Shown: positions 8,858 to 16,860 of the stretch, in pieces
How the letters are laid out: every line of letters begins with the position of its first letter
Position numbering within the stretch: the first letter of the stretch is position 1
Assembly: GCF_028309625.1 (NCBI RefSeq)
Contig: NZ_JAQMHR010000008.1
Location: 1-64,000, forward strand
Origin: Trichococcus sp. K1Tr
GTDB lineage: Bacteria; Bacillota; Bacilli; Lactobacillales; Aerococcaceae
Direction of reading: 5' to 3'
Length of the DNA stretch: 64,000 bases
Notes under the pieces: model-generated
Databases searched by the model: none
What the model was told of the DNA's origin: nothing
The model's input: the letters and a program-made list of their open reading frames with translations, nothing else
Program-made: the position numbers and the translations under genes

Positions 8858-8881
8858 AATGATAGGATGGCCCCTTCCTTG

Positions 8882-8940
8882 TCCAAAACGATACGGACTT
8901 TCTCACTATCCAGTATACCGACTTCCGATCCGAAACGATA
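8882..8940 (-). promoter_or_regulatory. Putative lrgA promoter with repeated 12-bp motif
   Basis: On the minus strand TATCGTTTCGGA (8940-8929) and TATCGTTTTGGA (8893-8882) form a direct repeat, with TATACT (8917-8912) between them. The first copy covers the position where a -35 box should be, and no good -35 hexamer is present, as expected for an activated promoter. That LytT binds it is inference. Confidence 0.4.
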
Positions 8941-9066
8941 TATCCCACAACCCAAAATTCTGCTTTCCATGTCAGTTTTAACCTGTTACGCGATACATAC
9001 GCAGTCCGAATGATGTATAATAAGCCGTGCAGTAAATGAACACGAACAGAAAGAAGGCGAAAATAA

Positions 9067-9324
9067 ATGAACTTAGAAAAATTGATTGAAAAGATTGAAG
9101 CGTTCAAAGCAAACCATCCCGAAGGTACATTTGAATTCTTCGTGCAGCCGCAAAGGGATTTGGATGATCTTTATGCCGAACTGCTGATCCTGGATGTAGC
9201 AACGGATGCAGAGGGAAACGCTACAGCCCGCGCTGAGGAAGCCTTGATTACGTTGGAAAACCCGTCAAATGATGAATTGGCTATGCTTGAAGATATCGCT
9301 GAGTCCTTAAAACAATATCTATAG
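9067..9324 (+). CDS. Small acidic protein of unknown function
   Basis: An 85-residue hydrophilic, strongly acidic protein, rich in Glu, Asp, Ala and Leu with no Cys. It has no signal peptide or membrane segment. The N-terminal half looks like one amphipathic helix (LEKLIEKIEAFKANHPEG), followed by a short beta-like segment (TFEFFVQP). The ATG at 9067 follows GAAGG at suitable spacing, and a strong terminator lies 2 bases downstream, so it is a genuine single-gene unit. I do not recognise the family. It is divergent from lrgA, which may only be coincidence. Confidence 0.75.
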   Translation: MNLEKLIEKIEAFKANHPEGTFEFFVQPQRDLDDLYAELLILDVATDAEGNATARAEEALITLENPSNDELAMLEDIAESLKQYL

Positions 9325-9325
9325 A

Positions 9326-9370
9326 AAGAACTCCCCGAAGACCTGCTAGGCTTCGAGGAGTTCTTTTTTT
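9326..9370 (+). terminator. Terminator of the 85-aa gene
   Basis: AAGAACTCC plus CGAAG pairs with CTTCG plus GGAGTTCTT, followed by seven T at 9364-9370. It could also slow transcription of the converging MFS gene. Confidence 0.85.
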
Positions 9371-9398
9371 AAATTGACTTTGCCACAGGACTGACAGT

Positions 9399-10688
9399 TT
9401 AGTGGCTGCTGTTGCGGCCCGCCAAATCAGGCAGATGTTTTTCTGCCGCTGCTTCGTTTTTATACTCCCTATTTCCCTTGAAAAGCACCAACGTCAACAA
9501 CGAGCCCATTAGACATGAAGCAATCACAAGATAGAATATATAGTCGTAATTCTGGAAAGTATCCAGCAGTAATCCTGAACTGCTCACTCCCAGCACTGCG
9601 CCTATTCCATATGCGGTAAATACGATGCCATAGTTCTGGCTGTAGTGTTTGGGTCCATACAGATTATTGGTTGCAGTAGGCGCTATAGCCAACCAACCAC
9701 CAACATTAAACCAAAATATCGAAAAGGCTGCGGCAAACAAGCCAACACTTCCATTTTTTGCCGACAGCATCAAGACGGCTGCCGTGATGATTTGAGCGTA
9801 AGAAAGGAGCATGGCTGTCTTTGCCGATAGCCTGTCCGTCAGCCACCCGAACACCGGACGCCCGATGCCGTTGAACACTGCAAACACCGATATGAACAGC
9901 ACTACATCCTTTTGCGCCATCCCTATCAGCTCAATGCCTATACTGCTTGTCAAACCTATCATCATCAGTCCAATCATCGTTCCGATAATGAAATTGAAGT
10001 ATAACCCTTTGAAGTGAGCGGATTTCATCATTTCAGCACTGGTCACATCATGCACACCCGCATTCGCTCCAAACGAACCCACTCCTTCAGCACCCTCGCT
10101 TTCGGGATACTTGAAAGGCATCGAAAGCAAAGGCAGCAACATTCCAAAAACGACTCCCAATACGAGGAATGTTTTCGTCACTCCGTATTGTTCAACCAAC
10201 GTTCGGGCCAATGGTGCCGTCAACAAAGGCGAAAGTCCAAATCCCAGCAGCACCAGCCCAATCACAAGACCCTTTTTTTCAGGGAACCATCTAGTCACTA
10301 CCGCTAATGGTGCCCCGTAAGCTATCCCGACCCCTGCGCCACTTATTACACCGTAGGTAACAGTCAATACTTGAATATTCGGAGCAAACGCTGATAAAAT
10401 CCACCCGATTGAAACCAGCAATGACCCCACCAGGATAGTTGATCTCGGACCCCACGTTTTAAAAAAACGCCCGGTCAAAAACATGAACAGGGAATAAAAC
10501 AGTAGCGCCGTCATGTATGGCAATCCACTTTGAGCAGCCCCCACATTATACAATTCCTCCACAGGCAGACGAAAAACACTCCAGGAATAGACCGTGCCAA
10601 GCACCATCATGATCACCAGCCCCAAAAATACGTATAGCCATTCACCCCTTAGTATCAGCTTCTTTTCTGTTATCATTTTCTGTTGCAT
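9399..10688 (-). CDS. MFS transporter, oxalate/formate antiporter (OFA) family
   Basis: A 429-residue, twelve-helix major facilitator of the OFA (oxalate:formate antiporter-like) branch, recognisable by VYSWSVFRLPVEE in helix 1 and the helix 4-5 motif around YGAPLAVVTRWFPEKKGLVIGL. OFA carriers exchange small carboxylates across the membrane; oxalate, formate, lactate and pyruvate have all been reported for members. The ATG at 10688 was chosen because AAGGCGG lies 6 bases upstream; two ATG codons just upstream would overlap that site. It lies downstream of the DUF2294 gene, separated by a terminator. Confidence 0.9.
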   Translation of the reverse strand: MQQKMITEKKLILRGEWLYVFLGLVIMMVLGTVYSWSVFRLPVEELYNVGAAQSGLPYMTALLFYSLFMFLTGRFFKTWGPRSTILVGSLLVSIGWILSAFAPNIQVLTVTYGVISGAGVGIAYGAPLAVVTRWFPEKKGLVIGLVLLGFGLSPLLTAPLARTLVEQYGVTKTFLVLGVVFGMLLPLLSMPFKYPESEGAEGVGSFGANAGVHDVTSAEMMKSAHFKGLYFNFIIGTMIGLMMIGLTSSIGIELIGMAQKDVVLFISVFAVFNGIGRPVFGWLTDRLSAKTAMLLSYAQIITAAVLMLSAKNGSVGLFAAAFSIFWFNVGGWLAIAPTATNNLYGPKHYSQNYGIVFTAYGIGAVLGVSSSGLLLDTFQNYDYIFYLVIASCLMGSLLTLVLFKGNREYKNEAAAEKHLPDLAGRNSSH

Positions 10689-10780
10689 CTGCATCCGCCT
10701 TCTTTCCATTTCAAAATAGATAAATTCAAAAATCTTCCCATATCGCCTTGCCACACAATATAAATTTCAAATCCGCACAA

Positions 10781-10825
10781 AAAAAGCCAATAACAAGCCC
10801 CTTATGGAGTACTTGCTATTGGCTT
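10781..10825 (-). terminator. Terminator of the DUF2294 gene
   Basis: AAGCCAATA plus CAAG pairs with CTTG plus TATTGGCTT. The plus-strand A-run at its left gives the T-tail on the minus strand. Confidence 0.8.
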
Positions 10826-10867
10826 ACGCGTCGACTGGCTGTTTGCCCTTCGTTGCATCTTCCATAT

Positions 10868-11248
10868 TTACTTCATCAAACTTTCGATATCTCGATCTAC
10901 AACTATCGCGATTATTTTCTCACCTGTCTTGGTGCTGACATCGGAATAGGTACTTACGATATTCACGTCAATTACTGTTTTAATTGTTGCTTCAAGCTCT
11001 TCCCGAGCATTCTCAAACAAAGCAGTCCGAGCATTTTTTATCAGCTGGATTCCCCCTGGGTTTCTGGCCAGGTTTTTCTCAGATATACTCAAGAAACCTT
11101 TGAGTCTTATCAGGATCAAATCCTGAAAGATGACGGTCCGGATTTTCTCTGGACCTCTACCCATTTGTTCAACTTCAAACTTACTGATCGCTTCGCTTAA
11201 TCTCGATTCGATTTGTCCTTTTGTCATTGAACTTCCAGTGTATGTCAT
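10868..11248 (-). CDS. DUF2294 domain protein
   Basis: A protein of about 126 residues matching the DUF2294 pattern: an N-terminal segment like KGQIESRLSEAISKFEVEQMGRGP, a basic beta segment RTVIFQDLILIRLKG, and a C-terminal TGEKIIAIVVDRDIE. The function is not established; relatives often lie near formate or redox genes, and here it is upstream of an OFA carrier. Three starts are possible. ATG at 11248 has AGGGG 9 bases upstream and was chosen. ATG at 11227 has GGAAG at 4 bases and is almost as good. Confidence 0.8.
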   Translation of the reverse strand: MTYTGSSMTKGQIESRLSEAISKFEVEQMGRGPEKIRTVIFQDLILIRLKGFLSISEKNLARNPGGIQLIKNARTALFENAREELEATIKTVIDVNIVSTYSDVSTKTGEKIIAIVVDRDIESLMK

Positions 11249-11370
11249 TCGCTTCAACCCCTAAATCATATGAAAGTTGTGAAACGTTTCTTACAGCCAA
11301 AACTATAGCATACCAACATATGGTCGTCAACAGGTTTCCTCTGTTGTAATAAGGTAAAGGCATCTACAAC

Positions 11371-11422
11371 AAGAAACTCCTTGGGGGGGCTACACCGCGG
11401 TAATCCTCCAAAGGAGTTTCTT
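11371..11422 (-). terminator. Terminator downstream of the CstA-type gene
   Basis: A perfect 12-base stem (AAGAAACTCCTT at 11371-11382, AAGGAGTTTCTT at 11411-11422) encloses a 28-base loop containing a run of seven G. T-rich sequence follows on both sides, so it may be bidirectional. Confidence 0.75.
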
Positions 11423-11453
11423 TATTCAATAAATTTCCAGTTGGAAGCTGTGG

Positions 11454-12959
11454 TTATTCGGCTACTACTGCTGCCGGTACTGCCCCAGCGGAAGCGAACG
11501 TTCCGATCGGCAGATGGTCGTTCAATAGTTCCGCTTCCGGATCCAAGGCTGCTTTCTGTTTCACGCCGGTTGTCCAGTAAAGCGCCAGGATCGCTACGGT
11601 TGCGACCAGACCGACCAGGTAAGTGGCCGTCTGCAGCCCCATCCGGAATCCGATCGGTTCGCTCAGGATATAGACGACGCAGGCATACAACATGAAGGTT
11701 GCAGGCAATAAGGTAACCAAGTAATTTTTATTTTTCAGGTACAAGTAACGCGTCGACATCAGCAAAGCGATAACGGCTGTAACTTGGTTCGCCCAGTTGA
11801 AGTATCTCCAGATCAGGTTAAAATCCACTTTAGTAAGGAAGAACGAGATGACAAACAACGGGATCGTCATCATCAGGATCTTTTTCATTGAATCCTGTTT
11901 GATGTTCATGTAGTCAGCCAAAATTGTCCGCAGACTTCTGAATGCTGAAAGTCCTGAAGAGATCGGCAAGACGATGACGCCGATGATGGCGACTGTACCG
12001 AAGACATTACCCAATAACATAGTTGAAACTTGGTTAACCACGGATGATGGCGTACCGGCATCAATCATTTGGCTCAACGTTTGGCCATCGAACAAGGCCA
12101 TGGACGCTCCAGCCCAGATCATGGCGATGACTCCTTCGGCGATCATCATACCGTAGAAAAGGAAGCGGCCTTCCCGTTCGTTCGTCGACGTCCGGGAAAC
12201 CATCGGCGCTTGGGTTGCATGGAATCCGGAAATGGCGCCGCAGGAAATCGTGAAGAACAACGCCGGGAAAATCGGTGTGCCTTTCGGATGGAAGTTCTGC
12301 ACAGCACCCATAGTCAATTCAGGCAAGTTATGACCAACAGTCAACAAACTTATGCCGATAGCCACTGTGCTGATGATCAAAATTGCGCCGAACCATGGGT
12401 AGACTTTCCCCATCGCCTTGTCGATCGGCAAGACAGTCGAGATGAGATAGTAAGCAAAAATCAGCAACGTAATCATCCCGATCGTCATCCAATCCGGTGT
12501 GATGCTGGCGATCAGGTTGGCGGGCGAAATGACAAAGACCGTAGCTACCAACAGCAACAGCAGCATGGCGAAGATGTTGACGACGTGCTTGACCGGTTTG
12601 CCCAGATATTTGCTGGCCAACTCCGGCAAGTGGGCGCCGTTGTTCCGCAAGGAAATCATCCCGACCATGTAATCGTGGACGGCTCCTCCAAAGATGCAGC
12701 CGACGATGATCCAGATGTAGGCGACCGGCCCGTAAAGCGCTCCCATAATCGGACCGAAAATAGGACCCGTTCCGGCAATATTCAACAATTCAATGATGGC
12801 ATTTTTTGATTTTGACATCGGGACAAAGTCATATCCGTCCTTCAGTGCTTCAGCGGGGGTCGTTCGTTCCGGATCGATGGAAAAGTTCTTTTCGATGTAG
12901 CGCCCATAAGTAAAGTAACCTAGAATCAGTAAGGCGATTCCTCCAAGTAAAGTAAGCAT
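11454..12959 (-). CDS. CstA/BtsT-type carbon starvation family transporter
   Basis: A 501-residue polytopic membrane protein of the CstA family (PF02554), with conserved segments IAGTGPIFGPIMGALYGP and GFHATQAPMVSRT. Escherichia coli members BtsT and CstA import pyruvate, and BtsT is driven by the LytS-type kinase BtsS with the LytTR regulator BtsR. This gene lies just downstream of such a pair, which supports pyruvate (or peptide) uptake. It is shorter than the enterobacterial proteins of about 700 residues, matching the short Gram-positive form. GGAGG lies 7 bases before the start at 12959. Confidence 0.9.
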   Translation of the reverse strand: MLTLLGGIALLILGYFTYGRYIEKNFSIDPERTTPAEALKDGYDFVPMSKSKNAIIELLNIAGTGPIFGPIMGALYGPVAYIWIIVGCIFGGAVHDYMVGMISLRNNGAHLPELASKYLGKPVKHVVNIFAMLLLLLVATVFVISPANLIASITPDWMTIGMITLLIFAYYLISTVLPIDKAMGKVYPWFGAILIISTVAIGISLLTVGHNLPELTMGAVQNFHPKGTPIFPALFFTISCGAISGFHATQAPMVSRTSTNEREGRFLFYGMMIAEGVIAMIWAGASMALFDGQTLSQMIDAGTPSSVVNQVSTMLLGNVFGTVAIIGVIVLPISSGLSAFRSLRTILADYMNIKQDSMKKILMMTIPLFVISFFLTKVDFNLIWRYFNWANQVTAVIALLMSTRYLYLKNKNYLVTLLPATFMLYACVVYILSEPIGFRMGLQTATYLVGLVATVAILALYWTTGVKQKAALDPEAELLNDHLPIGTFASAGAVPAAVVAE

Positions 12960-13064
12960 CTTTTTTCCTCCTTCAATATAAATGTGCGGCCAACACGTCT
13001 TTCTATGCCCTTACTTTACTGGAGAAAAAGAAACTTTTGGGTCATTTGCGCCCGAAACGACAAA

Positions 13065-13092
13065 ACTGCAGGCTGAGTTGCACGCCTGCAGT
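13065..13092 (-). terminator. Terminator of the lytS-lytT pair
   Basis: ACTGCAGGC (13065-13073) pairs with GCCTGCAGT (13084-13092), followed on the minus strand by a short TTTTG tail. The downstream CstA-type gene probably has its own promoter. Confidence 0.65.
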
Positions 13093-13115
13093 CCTGAAAT
13101 TCATTTATTTTTTGA

Positions 13116-13856
13116 TCAGATGCCTACTTTTTCCTTAAATTCCTTCATATAAGAACGGCTGACGGGTATCTTCAAGCCGTTGCTCATCGTCAGCTGGAAC
13201 GTATGGTTGAACCATGGCTGGATTTCCTTTATTTCCTTCAGATTGATGAGAAAGGCGCGATGGACCCTCAGGAAAGGATGTCCGCCAATCTTTTTCTCGA
13301 GCGCACTGAGCGGCTCGTGGATGATGTACTCCATATTTTTCGTATAGATGGTCGTTTCGCCGTTCTCGATTCCGATGGCGATGATTTCCGGGACCTGCAG
13401 CATATAGATGCGCTCGTCCATCTGGATGGGCAGCACCTGCAATCCAGTATCCTTCCGCTTCGGTGTTTCCGATTCTCCGTTCTGCTGCTTGCGGTACTGC
13501 CCGTAGGCTTTTTTGACCGCCTGTTGGATCCGTTCCAGTTCAAAAGGCTTCAGGACGTAATCGGTCGCATTCAGCTCAAACGCTTTGACGGCATAGTCGT
13601 CATAGGCCGTTGCAAAAATGATCATCGGCGGTTTCTTCAGTTTATTTATTTTGCCAGCCAGCGAGAGGCCGCTCTCGTTCGTCAGGTGAATATCCAGAAA
13701 GATCAGGTCCACCGGGTCCTCGAGCATCGTGCCCAGCGCTTCTTCGATCGAATCCGCTTGGGCGATGGCGCTCACGCCTTCGCATTGCCCCAGCAGGTAA
13801 GCCAGTTCATCCCTTGCCAATGGTTCGTCATCCACAATCAATACCCGCATACTCAT
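13116..13856 (-). CDS. LytTR-type response regulator
   Basis: A 246-residue response regulator. The N-terminal receiver starts MRVLIVDDEPLARDEL; the phospho-acceptor Asp is in DLIFLDIHL and the conserved Lys is in DYVLKPFEL. The C-terminal LytTR DNA-binding domain covers roughly residues 145-246 (IYTKNMEYIIHEPLSALEKKI, FLRVHRAFLINL). The start at 13856 overlaps the kinase stop as ATGA; a second ATG two codons on is equally possible. It should act with the upstream LytS-type kinase on the CstA-type gene, and perhaps on lrgAB. Confidence 0.93.
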   Translation of the reverse strand: MSMRVLIVDDEPLARDELAYLLGQCEGVSAIAQADSIEEALGTMLEDPVDLIFLDIHLTNESGLSLAGKINKLKKPPMIIFATAYDDYAVKAFELNATDYVLKPFELERIQQAVKKAYGQYRKQQNGESETPKRKDTGLQVLPIQMDERIYMLQVPEIIAIGIENGETTIYTKNMEYIIHEPLSALEKKIGGHPFLRVHRAFLINLKEIKEIQPWFNHTFQLTMSNGLKIPVSRSYMKEFKEKVGI

Positions 13857-15601
13857 CCCTGCCTTTCTTGATATGGTACCGTGCAATAGACGGTCGTTCC
13901 TGTTGGTGAAGACACGAAATGCAGTTTGGCCGATTCGCCGAACAGGCTGATCAGTCGTTTATTCAGATTTTCCAACGCCGAGCCGGTGCCTTCCTGCGAT
14001 GACACGGCTTCCTTGCCCAATTTCTCCAAGCGCTTTGAATCGATGCCTTCGCCGTTGTCCCGGACGGAAATGAACACGCCATCCGGACTGCTTCTCACGT
14101 CGATCCACACCCGATTGTCCGTTTTCCGGCTGCCGAAAGCATGCTTGAACGCGTTCTCCAGCAGAATCTGAATCAGGAATGGCGGCAACAGTACCTCTTC
14201 CAATCCTTCCTCGACGGAAATGTCGACTTGGTAGCGGTCCGGGAAGCGGGCTTGCTCCAACGAACGGTAGGCTTCCACTTGCGTGAGTTCCTTCATCAAC
14301 GGAATCAGGTTGGTGCGGGCGCCCTGCAGATTGGCCCGGAAAAAGTTGCTGAGTTGGATCAGCAGCTTCCGCGCCTTTTCGCTGTCCACCCGGATTAAAG
14401 CAGAGACTGTATTGATGGCGTTGAAGAAGAAATGCGGATTCACTTGAGCCTGCAAGGATTTGATTTCGGCATCCTGCAGCAGCTTGCTCTGAAGTTCGAT
14501 TTCGCCCAACTCGATTTGGCTGGAGAAGATGTTGCCGAGCCCCTCCGCCAACTGCCTTTCGACAAAGGTCAATTTCGTTGCATCCGTGAAATACAGCTTC
14601 AAAGTTCCGATCGTTTTCCCCTGCGCTTTCAGCGGGATGACGAGCGCCGCTTGCAAGGGACAGCCCGGATGGTTGCAGCCGATTTCGTCATGGGAATGGA
14701 CTTCCCTGATTTCCCCTGTCCGCAGCACTTCTTTTGATAATTCGGTCAATATTTCGTTCGAGGCGATGTGGTGGTCGCTGGCTGCGCCGACATAGGCCAA
14801 GATCCGATCAGTGTTCGTGATGCTTACGGCGGATACCTTCATCAATTGTTGGATGATTTTTGCCGCTTCCGTGCACGAAGCTTCGTTCATGCCGGAACGG
14901 AAATAAGGCATCGTTCGGTTCGCCAATTGGAGCACATCATGCGTCTGCACCGCTTTCGTCTGTTCGACTTGGCGCAGCGTAGAGCCGATGATGGAAAGGA
15001 AAATGCCGGTCCCCATGCTGTTGACGAGGATCATCGGAAACGCAATGAATGTCACCAGCTCCCAAGCTGCCTGAAGATTGCGGCTCAACACCAGGATGCT
15101 GAGCATCTGGACACCCTCCGTCACGGCTCCGATCATAAAACCTTCCTTTATTGTCGGATAGGCATTTTTGTGCATCGTTTTGGCGCCGTACAGACCGGAA
15201 ATGAGCCCGATCAAGATGGAAGAAATCACATAAATATAGGCCTCTTCCCCGCCTTGGAAGAAACGGATGATGCCCGAGATGATGCCGACGGATGTGCCGA
15301 CCAACGGCCCGCCGATCAGACCGGCGACGCCGATCGTGAGCACCCGGGTGTTCGCCAAGGACGCTCCCTCCGAAAGTTTCATCAGTACCTGGTCGGATAT
15401 GATTTGATCTTGACTGATTTCAACACCTGTATAGTTCGAGATGACCGCGAATATTCCGAATACGACAATCAGCGCCACTTTGGTGCTCAAGCGTTGACGT
15501 TCGCCCAATTTGTCCCTGAAATAGTGGGTATTCATCAAAAGGTAGGCCAAGATGATGATCAGCCCGACCCGCTCCAATATCAAAATGAATAGATTAAACA
15601 T
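13853..15601 (-). CDS. LytS/BtsS-type sensor histidine kinase
   Basis: A 582-residue membrane kinase. About residues 1-200 form the 5TM-5TMR_LYT sensor (VALIVVFGIFAVISNYTGVEI, GVAGLIGGPLVGTSVGIISG). A GAF-like domain follows, including CNHPGCPLQAALVIPLKAQG. Then come the His_kinase box with QVNPHFFFNAINTVSAL and a HATPase domain (ILLENAFKHAFG, VRDNGEGID). This layout is that of BtsS/YpdA/LytS, several of which sense external pyruvate. It has AGGAG upstream of 15601, starts a two-gene operon, and overlaps the regulator by 4 bases. Confidence 0.94.
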   Translation of the reverse strand: MFNLFILILERVGLIIILAYLLMNTHYFRDKLGERQRLSTKVALIVVFGIFAVISNYTGVEISQDQIISDQVLMKLSEGASLANTRVLTIGVAGLIGGPLVGTSVGIISGIIRFFQGGEEAYIYVISSILIGLISGLYGAKTMHKNAYPTIKEGFMIGAVTEGVQMLSILVLSRNLQAAWELVTFIAFPMILVNSMGTGIFLSIIGSTLRQVEQTKAVQTHDVLQLANRTMPYFRSGMNEASCTEAAKIIQQLMKVSAVSITNTDRILAYVGAASDHHIASNEILTELSKEVLRTGEIREVHSHDEIGCNHPGCPLQAALVIPLKAQGKTIGTLKLYFTDATKLTFVERQLAEGLGNIFSSQIELGEIELQSKLLQDAEIKSLQAQVNPHFFFNAINTVSALIRVDSEKARKLLIQLSNFFRANLQGARTNLIPLMKELTQVEAYRSLEQARFPDRYQVDISVEEGLEEVLLPPFLIQILLENAFKHAFGSRKTDNRVWIDVRSSPDGVFISVRDNGEGIDSKRLEKLGKEAVSSQEGTGSALENLNKRLISLFGESAKLHFVSSPTGTTVYCTVPYQERQG

Positions 15602-15662
15602 GGCCGCTCCTTTCCGGAAAATGATTATCTATAGTTTACACCAGAAGCAACTAATTTGTGCA

Positions 15663-15703
15663 CAAAAAACGATAGCCCAAGCTTTGCGCTTCAGGCTATC
15701 GTT
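15663..15703 (-). terminator. Terminator of the thioredoxin-like gene
   Basis: AACGATAGCC (15668-15677) pairs with GGCTATCGTT (15694-15703). The A-run at 15663-15669 gives the T-tail for leftward transcription. Confidence 0.8.
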
Positions 15704-15717
15704 CCTTTATCAAGCTA

Positions 15718-16056
15718 TCAGAAGTTATCCGCAATCCGCTGGAATTGGTGATGCAGCTCGTCCATCACGACGAAGCGGGCTTCCCTCAGCATTTCCTTGC
15801 CCTCAACGAACAGCAACAAAGCCGGAACGGTGAAGACGGTGAATTCGCCCGCGACTTCCGGGATGTCATCAGCATTCGCCTGGATCGCTTTGATTGCCGG
15901 GAATTCTTCCAGCATTTCCTGCACTTGCGGTTGGACCGCGTGGCAGACGCCGCAGTTCGTCCGGGAAATGTATACGAAAGCCAGCTTATTCTCTGCGATG
16001 AAACGACGGATTTCTTCTATTGAAGTTGCTTGTTGAAAATTATTTGGATAAAACAC
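15718..16056 (-). CDS. Thioredoxin-like protein (YtpP type)
   Basis: A 112-residue cytosolic thioredoxin-fold protein. The active site reads SRTNCGVCHAVQP, a CxxC of the form CGVC rather than the CGPC of TrxA, and the cis-Pro loop is FTVPALLLFVEG. It resembles the YtpP/YdbP-like accessory thioredoxins of Firmicutes, which reduce protein disulfides or bacillithiol mixed disulfides. The start is GTG at 16056 with AAGG 7 bases upstream. It is a single gene with its own terminator. Confidence 0.9.
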   Translation of the reverse strand: MFYPNNFQQATSIEEIRRFIAENKLAFVYISRTNCGVCHAVQPQVQEMLEEFPAIKAIQANADDIPEVAGEFTVFTVPALLLFVEGKEMLREARFVVMDELHHQFQRIADNF

Positions 16057-16180
16057 AGGTTGACCTTCTTCCTAATTTCATTTTTCGCCATTATAGCACG
16101 CGAATCGGAATAAGTCCGTTTTGCGGATTTTGCAGCACTGTGGGAAGAAGATCCCTTTGCGCTTCGGATACCCTTCTTAT

Positions 16181-16209
16181 TTGAACTTGCTCTATGAAAA
16201 CGCTATACT
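16181..16209 (+). promoter_or_regulatory. Promoter of the pRiA4b ORF-3-like gene
   Basis: TTGAAC (16181-16186) and TATACT (16204-16209) are separated by 17 bases, 26 bases upstream of the start codon. Confidence 0.75.
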
Positions 16210-16234
16210 GAAAATAAAAAAGGTGGTTTTTCAG

Positions 16235-16789
16235 ATGATGTTCGAACTCAGGGTTACGCTTTTGGATGTCGGCATACCAGTCTGGCGGGATATACAATTG
16301 GATGACGACACGACTTTCTCCGATCTGCATTTCATTCTCCAAAGTGCATTCAATTGGTCCGATCTCCACCCGCATACTTTCCGGTTTGCCCAACCACATA
16401 AAGATGCATTGGCAGAAACCGATCGTCTGCGGGACCATATCCAAGGAAAAGACGATAAAATCATTTACACGTACAACATGGAAGAGAACTGGGAACATGA
16501 AATCATCCTGCAAAAAGCCTTTGAGGCGAAGGCTGACGTGCTCTATCCCCGTTGCGCGCGCGCCGAGAATCTGGCTCCTGAGGAAGACCACACCCGCCTG
16601 GACATCACCGACGGCACACTGGACCTCGCGTACAAAGATTCCGGGGAAATCGCGAAAGCGATCAATGAGGAATTGGCCTACCTGAACGTCAGTGGCCTAG
16701 GCGAAGGCCTGCCGGGGCTCGATGAGGACGAGTGGGTAGCCCTGGATGATGACGAAGATGAATGGGAAGATGACGGCGGCCATCTGTGA
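16235..16789 (+). CDS. Plasmid pRiA4b ORF-3 family protein
   Basis: A 184-residue protein of the pRiA4b ORF-3 family (PF07929), recognised by FELRVTLLDVGIPVWRDIQL, LHFILQSAFNWSDLHPHTF and the later ENWEHEIIL. The family folds as small beta-rich domains and has no firmly known function. The C-terminus is extremely acidic (LDEDEWVALDDDEDEWEDD). The start at 16235 follows AAGGTGG and a good promoter; the long upstream extension of the frame is not used. It is monocistronic, with a strong terminator. Confidence 0.88.
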   Translation: MMFELRVTLLDVGIPVWRDIQLDDDTTFSDLHFILQSAFNWSDLHPHTFRFAQPHKDALAETDRLRDHIQGKDDKIIYTYNMEENWEHEIILQKAFEAKADVLYPRCARAENLAPEEDHTRLDITDGTLDLAYKDSGEIAKAINEELAYLNVSGLGEGLPGLDEDEWVALDDDEDEWEDDGGHL

Positions 16790-16808
16790 AAAGCTGACAC
16801 CCTACAAG

Positions 16809-16857
16809 AAAAAGCATCCCCTGCGCTCATATTCGAGCGTAGGGGATGCTTTTTTTA
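16809..16857 (+). terminator. Bidirectional terminator
   Basis: AGCATCCCC pairs with GGGGATGCT, extended by TGCGCTC/GAGCGTA pairing, with A-run and T-run flanks. It ends both the rightward gene before it and the leftward OFA transcript. Confidence 0.85.
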
Positions 16858-16860
16858 TGT

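Noticed and set aside
13051-13062. TGTCGTTTCGGG upstream of the CstA-type gene as a third copy of the lrgA motif
   Set aside because: It overlaps the tail of the lytT terminator, and no -10 box lies at the distance seen at lrgA, so the match may be chance.
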